DNA of 64,000 bases, taken from the NCBI RefSeq assembly GCF_900091725.1, contig NZ_FMBW01000031.1, positions 284,476-348,475 on the forward strand, given 5' to 3'. Made by a program: the position numbers and the translations under genes. The stretch comes from Streptomyces sp. DvalAA-43 (GTDB lineage Bacteria > Actinomycetota > Actinomycetes > Streptomycetales > Streptomycetaceae). Shown here piece after piece: positions 60,881 to 64,000 of this stretch (within the stretch, counting starts at the first letter, position 1; each line of letters opens with the position of its first letter). The notes under the pieces were generated by a model, which was not told the origin of the DNA, did no database searches, and saw nothing but the letters and a program-made list of their open reading frames with translations.

Positions 60881-61528
60881 CTACCGCGTCGGCTTCTTGC
60901 CCGTGATGCCCAGATGCACCAACAGGGCGAGGTTCGGCTTGAGTTCGGCCTGCTTCACGCCCCAGGTGGTGAAGCCCTTCTGGTGCGAGGCGACGGCGGC
61001 CAGCATCGCGACCAGCGAGCCCGCCATCGCGGCGGCGCTGACCTCCTTGTCGACCTTGCCCTTGGCCTGGAGATCCTTCACCGACTCGGTGAGGGAGTTG
61101 GTGACCGAGTTCAGGATCTTCATGCGGATCTTGTAGAACCGCTTGTCGCCCTCGGCCGCGCCGAGGTCGACCACGCGCAGGATCGCGTCGTGATGTCGCC
61201 AGAAGTCGAGGAATCCCTCGACGAGTTCTTCGGCCGTCTGCCGGCCGGCCTTGCCGACCCAGGAGCGGCCGGCGACCAGTTCGGTCAACCCGGCTCCCTC
61301 CTTGGCCATTTCCTCGGCGATTTCGAGGACGGCGCCCTCGACGTCGGGGAAGTACTGGTAGAAGGTCGCGGGTGAAGTCCCCGCCTTCCGGGCCACGTCG
61401 ATGACTTTGACGTCCCGGTACGGTGAGGAGCTGAGCATCTCGCTGAGGCAGTCGAGCAGCTTCTGTCGCGTCGCCTGCCCGCGCCGACCGGCCACGCGGC
61501 CGTCGACGGTGCGCACTTGTCCTGTCAT
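60881..61528 (-). CDS. TetR-family regulator, candidate master of the CTGACGG regulon
   Basis: The 215-residue TetR protein has an HTH at residues 20-65 (RQKLLDCLSEMLSSSPYRDV, IDVARKAGTSPATFYQYFPD) and a helical ligand domain (LVEGFLDFWRHHDAILRVVD). A degenerate operator (CTGTCATGCCGTCAG) overlaps its start codon. It is next to two regulon operons and is the only TetR gene in the window, so it is the best candidate to read the operator. Acyl-CoA-responsive TetR repressors of this shape control fatty-acid and sterol catabolism in actinobacteria. The assignment is inference. Confidence 0.9.
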   Translation of the reverse strand: MTGQVRTVDGRVAGRRGQATRQKLLDCLSEMLSSSPYRDVKVIDVARKAGTSPATFYQYFPDVEGAVLEIAEEMAKEGAGLTELVAGRSWVGKAGRQTAEELVEGFLDFWRHHDAILRVVDLGAAEGDKRFYKIRMKILNSVTNSLTESVKDLQAKGKVDKEVSAAAMAGSLVAMLAAVASHQKGFTTWGVKQAELKPNLALLVHLGITGKKPTR

Positions 61529-61536
61529 GCCGTCAG
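61522..61536. promoter_or_regulatory. Degenerate regulon operator, site J
   Basis: CTGTCATGCCGTCAG keeps a perfect right half CCGTCAG and overlaps the TetR ATG. It is consistent with weaker autoregulation. Confidence 0.5.
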
Positions 61537-61895
61537 CTTACCGAGGGGTGATCGGAGCGCGATTCGGCCGACTGCAAATGGGGATCGCCGCAGACGGGGT
61601 GGGGGGAGTGGCCGGATTTCGCCGTATGCGCACCCGGAGCACACCACGGAGCGATAAGTCTTATCAACAGCCTGTGGATAACTTCCGTGGATAACTTTCC
61701 GTGATGCCATGAGCAGGGAACCCTTCCATGACCCTTCCGTAGACCTTCCGCGGCCCTTCCGTCCGGTTTTATCGAAAATGGGTTCCATGCGGGCCGGTCG
61801 GGGCGCGCCGCACGCGACCCGCGGTTACGTTTGCTGTGACGAGCGTCACTGCCACGACCCGTGCGCGACGCGGGATCACGGAAGGACCCGGGCCC
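61529..61895. other. AT-richer intergenic region with palindrome and DnaA-box-like sites
   Basis: Between the TetR gene (-) and the VOC gene (+). It holds the perfect 13-bp palindrome GATAAGTCTTATC (61653-61665) and two TGTGGATAA/CGTGGATAA boxes (61673-61694). No gene is supported. Confidence 0.6.
61673..61694 (-). promoter_or_regulatory. Two DnaA-box-like sequences
   Basis: TGTGGATAA (61673-61681) is the complement of the perfect DnaA box TTATCCACA. CGTGGATAA (61686-61694) differs at one base. Both have the same orientation, 13 bp apart. Confidence 0.55.
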
Positions 61896-62726
61896 ATGGC
61901 CGCATTCGCGCGATCCGCGCCGTGCTGGGTGGATGTGCAGCTGCCCGACCTGGAAGCGGGCAAGCGCTTCTACGGCGAGCTGTTCGGCTGGACCTTCCGG
62001 GCGGGCGACGGACCGTACGCGGACGCCTTCAGCGGCGGGAAGCTCGTCGCCGCGCTCGCCGCCAAGCAGGACGGCCGGATGCCCACCGCCTGGGGGATCT
62101 ACTTCGCCACCGACGACATCGTGGCGTCCACGGCCCGGATCAGGGAGGCGGGCGGCCAGGTGATCACCGAGCCCGTCCGGGCCGGCCGGGCCGGGGCGCT
62201 CGCCCAGGCGGCCGATCCCGGCGGAGCGGTCTTCGGGCTCTGGCAGGCCGGTGACCGCGAGGGCTTCCAGAAGCAGAACGAACCCGTCTCCTTCTGCTGG
62301 ACCGAGGTCTACACCCGCCAGAAGGACCGGGTGGACGCCTTCTACGAGAAGGTCTTCGGCTTCCAGGGCACCGAGCTCGACGTCTCCGGCGCGGACGCCT
62401 CCGGAGCGGCCGGGCCCGGCACGGCCGAGTCCGGCGTCGACTTCCGCATGTGGTCCCCGGCGGGCACCGAGCCCGGACCGGAGACCGCGGTCGGCGGCCG
62501 CAGCGTCATCACCGACGCCTTCCCGGCGGAGATGCCCAGTTACTTCCTCAGCTACTTCGCCGTCCAGGACTGCAACAGCACGGCCGGGCACGCCGTGCGC
62601 CTCGGCGGCCGCATCTCCGCGCCGCCCTTCGACATCCCGCACGGGCGGATGGCGGTCCTCCAGGACGATCAGGGCGCCGTTTTCGGCGTACTTCAGCCCC
62701 CTGTGTCCGAGAAGGGGGCAGAGTGA
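61896..62726 (+). CDS. VOC-family (glyoxalase/bleomycin-resistance fold) protein, two-domain
   Basis: This 276-residue protein contains two VOC modules: CWVDVQLPDLEAGKRFYGEL plus LAQAADPGGAVFGLWQ (1-120), and FCWTEVYTRQKDRVDAFYEK plus VLQDDQGAVFGVLQP (135-270). It is similar to the Streptomyces hydroxylase-like CFP-30B family. Start chosen at ATG after GGAAGGA; an ATG 60 nt upstream lacks a site. Substrate unknown. Confidence 0.87.
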   Translation: MAAFARSAPCWVDVQLPDLEAGKRFYGELFGWTFRAGDGPYADAFSGGKLVAALAAKQDGRMPTAWGIYFATDDIVASTARIREAGGQVITEPVRAGRAGALAQAADPGGAVFGLWQAGDREGFQKQNEPVSFCWTEVYTRQKDRVDAFYEKVFGFQGTELDVSGADASGAAGPGTAESGVDFRMWSPAGTEPGPETAVGGRSVITDAFPAEMPSYFLSYFAVQDCNSTAGHAVRLGGRISAPPFDIPHGRMAVLQDDQGAVFGVLQPPVSEKGAE

Positions 62727-62886
62727 GCTGTGACACCCCGATCCGCCCCCGGGTTCGCAACCAGGGCCTCAGCCAGGAAGAATCGGGGGTGCGCACCGCC
62801 GGGTGGTGCCCAGTGGTGAGACGCCGTACAGGGCGGGTTTTCGCGGGCTTCTGTTCCTGAGGCCCGTACGGGGAGGTGGCAGGCAA

Positions 62887-64000
62887 GTGGTGGAGCAGCT
62901 GACGCAGCACGACCCGAGGCGGATCGGCCCGTTCGAGGTGCTGGGACGGCTCGGTGCCGGCGGCATGGGGCTGGTCTATCTCGCCCGCTCGGCTTCGGGC
63001 CGACGCGTGGCGATCAAGACGGTCCGTACGGAGCTCGCCGAGGACCAGCTGTTCCGGGTCCGCTTCACACGCGAGGTGGAGGCCGCCCGCGCCGTCAGCG
63101 GTTTCTACACGGCCGCGGTGGTGGACGCCGACCCGCGCGCCGCCGTGCCGTGGCTGGCCACCGCCTATGTGCCGGCCCCCTCGCTGGAAGAGATAGTGAG
63201 TGAGTGCGGGCCCATGCCCGCCCAGGCGGTGCGCTGGCTGGCCGCCGGGATCGCCGAGGCCCTCCAGTCGATCCACGGCGCGGGGCTCGTCCACCGTGAC
63301 ATGAAGCCGTCGAACGTGCTCGTGGTCGAGGACGGCCCCCGGGTGATCGACTTCGGCATCGCGTCCGGGGTCTCCAACACCCGGCTGACCATGACGAACG
63401 TCGCCGTGGGCACGCCCGCGTACATGTCGCCCGAACAGGCCAGGGACTCGCGCAGCGTCACCGGCGCCAGCGATGTCTTCTCGCTCGGCTCCACGCTGGT
63501 CTTCGCCGCCACCGGCCACGCGCCGTTCCACGGCGCCAACCCGGTCGAGACCGTCTTCATGCTGCTGCGCGAGGGCCCGGACCTGGAGGGCCTGCCCGGC
63601 GAGCTGCGCCCGCTGATCGAGTCCTGCATGCAGATGGACGCCGGGCTGCGGCCCACCCCCGCCGACCTCCAGGCCCAGCTCGCCCCGCACCTCTTCGCCT
63701 CCGGCGGCGACGACAGCGGTACGGCCTCGGCATGGCTGCCGACCTCCGCCACCGCGATGATCGAGCAGCGCCGCGGCGGACGGAAGACCGCCGCACCCGT
63801 CCCTGTACCGCCGCCGCCCCCGCAGCCGCCGGTCCCCGGCCGGGACACCGCCTGGCGCAGCGGCGCCGACCTGCGCTCCCCGGCACCGGCCCCGGTCCCC
63901 GCCCCGGTCCCCGCGCCCGACGCGGGCGGTCCGGTGCGGCTGCCCGGCGCGAAGGTGCCGATCGGCCCCGGCCCGAGGGCCCAGGGCGTCCGGGCCCCGG
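62887..64000 (+). CDS. Ser/Thr protein kinase (PknB-like), 3' cut by window edge
   Basis: The kinase domain (about residues 14-275) is complete: Gly loop [15 protein letters not shown]44 in [22 protein letters not shown], activation loop [11 protein letters not shown] and [18 protein letters not shown] Pro/Ala-rich linker follows ([27 protein letters not shown]) and the sequence runs off the window. Streptomyces kinases of this layout usually continue to a TM helix and a sensor domain. GTG-GTG start after GGGGAGG. Confidence 0.92.
   Translation, partial: MVEQLTQHDPRRIGPFEVLGRLGAGGMGLVYLARSASGRRVAIKTVRTELAEDQLFRVRFTREVEAARAVSGFYTAAVVDADPRAAVPWLATAYVPAPSLEEIVSECGPMPAQAVRWLAAGIAEALQSIHGAGLVHRDMKPSNVLVVEDGPRVIDFGIASGVSNTRLTMTNVAVGTPAYMSPEQARDSRSVTGASDVFSLGSTLVFAATGHAPFHGANPVETVFMLLREGPDLEGLPGELRPLIESCMQMDAGLRPTPADLQAQLAPHLFASGGDDSGTASAWLPTSATAMIEQRRGGRKTAAPVPVPPPPPQPPVPGRDTAWRSGADLRSPAPAPVPAPVPAPDAGGPVRLPGAKVPIGPGPRAQGVRAP

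Noticed and set aside
61673..61694. Replication origin
   Set aside because: Only two DnaA-box-like sites are present, there is no dnaA/dnaN neighbourhood, and surrounding genes are ordinary accessory genes.

Overview
The window is high-GC DNA (about 70% or more by eye) with strong G/C preference at third codon positions, GTG starts, GTGA/ATGA overlaps, an ECF sigma/anti-sigma pair, a STAS antagonist, a DmdR1-type iron regulator and a rare TTA codon. Together these point to a Streptomyces chromosome. From memory, gene order between about 3.5 and 18.6 kb (SIS protein, DmdR1, ABC exporter, Prim-Pol-like protein, regulator, SCO4402-like protein, PurU, anti-sigma/sigma) follows the S. coelicolor SCO4393-SCO4405 neighbourhood. 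No tRNA, rRNA, CRISPR array, insertion sequence or prophage was seen.

Layout. 0-3.4 kb: an adaptor/lipoprotein pair divergent from an OmpR-type two-component system. 3.5-21.6 kb: mostly core genes (SIS protein, DmdR1, alpha/beta hydrolase, ABC exporter, NsdA-like regulator, membrane and solute-binding proteins, PurU, ECF sigma/anti-sigma, STAS protein, GH76 enzyme, EF-hand protein). 21.6-30.9 kb: first catabolic block (CoA ligase, amidohydrolase, two acyl-CoA dehydrogenases, cyclase, SDR, zinc alcohol dehydrogenase). 30.9-43.6 kb: regulators, two MFS transporters, a flavin reductase, a broken PadR locus, a methyltransferase, a PAP2 phosphatase and a NarL-type two-component system with an embedded repeat ORF. 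43.7-46.8 kb: enoyl-CoA hydratase and ADP-forming acyl-CoA synthetase. 47-55 kb: secreted protein, azoreductase/SigJ pair, flavin monooxygenase, DoxX plus DUF35, DUF1707 protein, PspAB and HtpX. 55.2-60.8 kb: P450 and ferredoxin, PNPOx-like protein, thiolase-fold lipid-transfer protein, a third acyl-CoA dehydrogenase and an F420-type nitroreductase. 60.9-64 kb: TetR regulator, VOC protein and a Ser/Thr kinase cut by the window edge.

The main observation is a dispersed regulon. Nine copies of a 15-bp palindrome close to CTGACGGNCCGTCAG, plus a weaker tenth, lie in the promoters of nearly all the acyl-CoA/oxidative catabolic genes: CoA ligase, amidohydrolase-ACAD-ACAD, cyclase, SDR-ADH, flavin reductase, acyl-CoA synthetase-enoyl-CoA hydratase, DoxX-DUF35, the thiolase-like protein and ACAD-nitroreductase. 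The degenerate copy overlaps the start of the TetR gene at 60881-61528, which makes that TetR the leading candidate regulator. The gene set (acyl-CoA ligase, paired dehydrogenases, DUF35 plus Ltp-type thiolase, hydratase, SDR, amidohydrolase) resembles actinobacterial pathways that shorten side chains of alicyclic or steroid-like acids; the substrate is unknown.

Other notable items are a 63-codon ORF of 10-residue repeats, each carrying its own ribosome-binding site and start codon, wedged by stop/start overlaps between a histidine kinase and its response regulator; a PadR/HAAS locus collapsed by deletion; the last codons of a lost acyl-CoA dehydrogenase; and a hydrolase with Ala at the nucleophile position, a TTA codon and a LexA-like box upstream.
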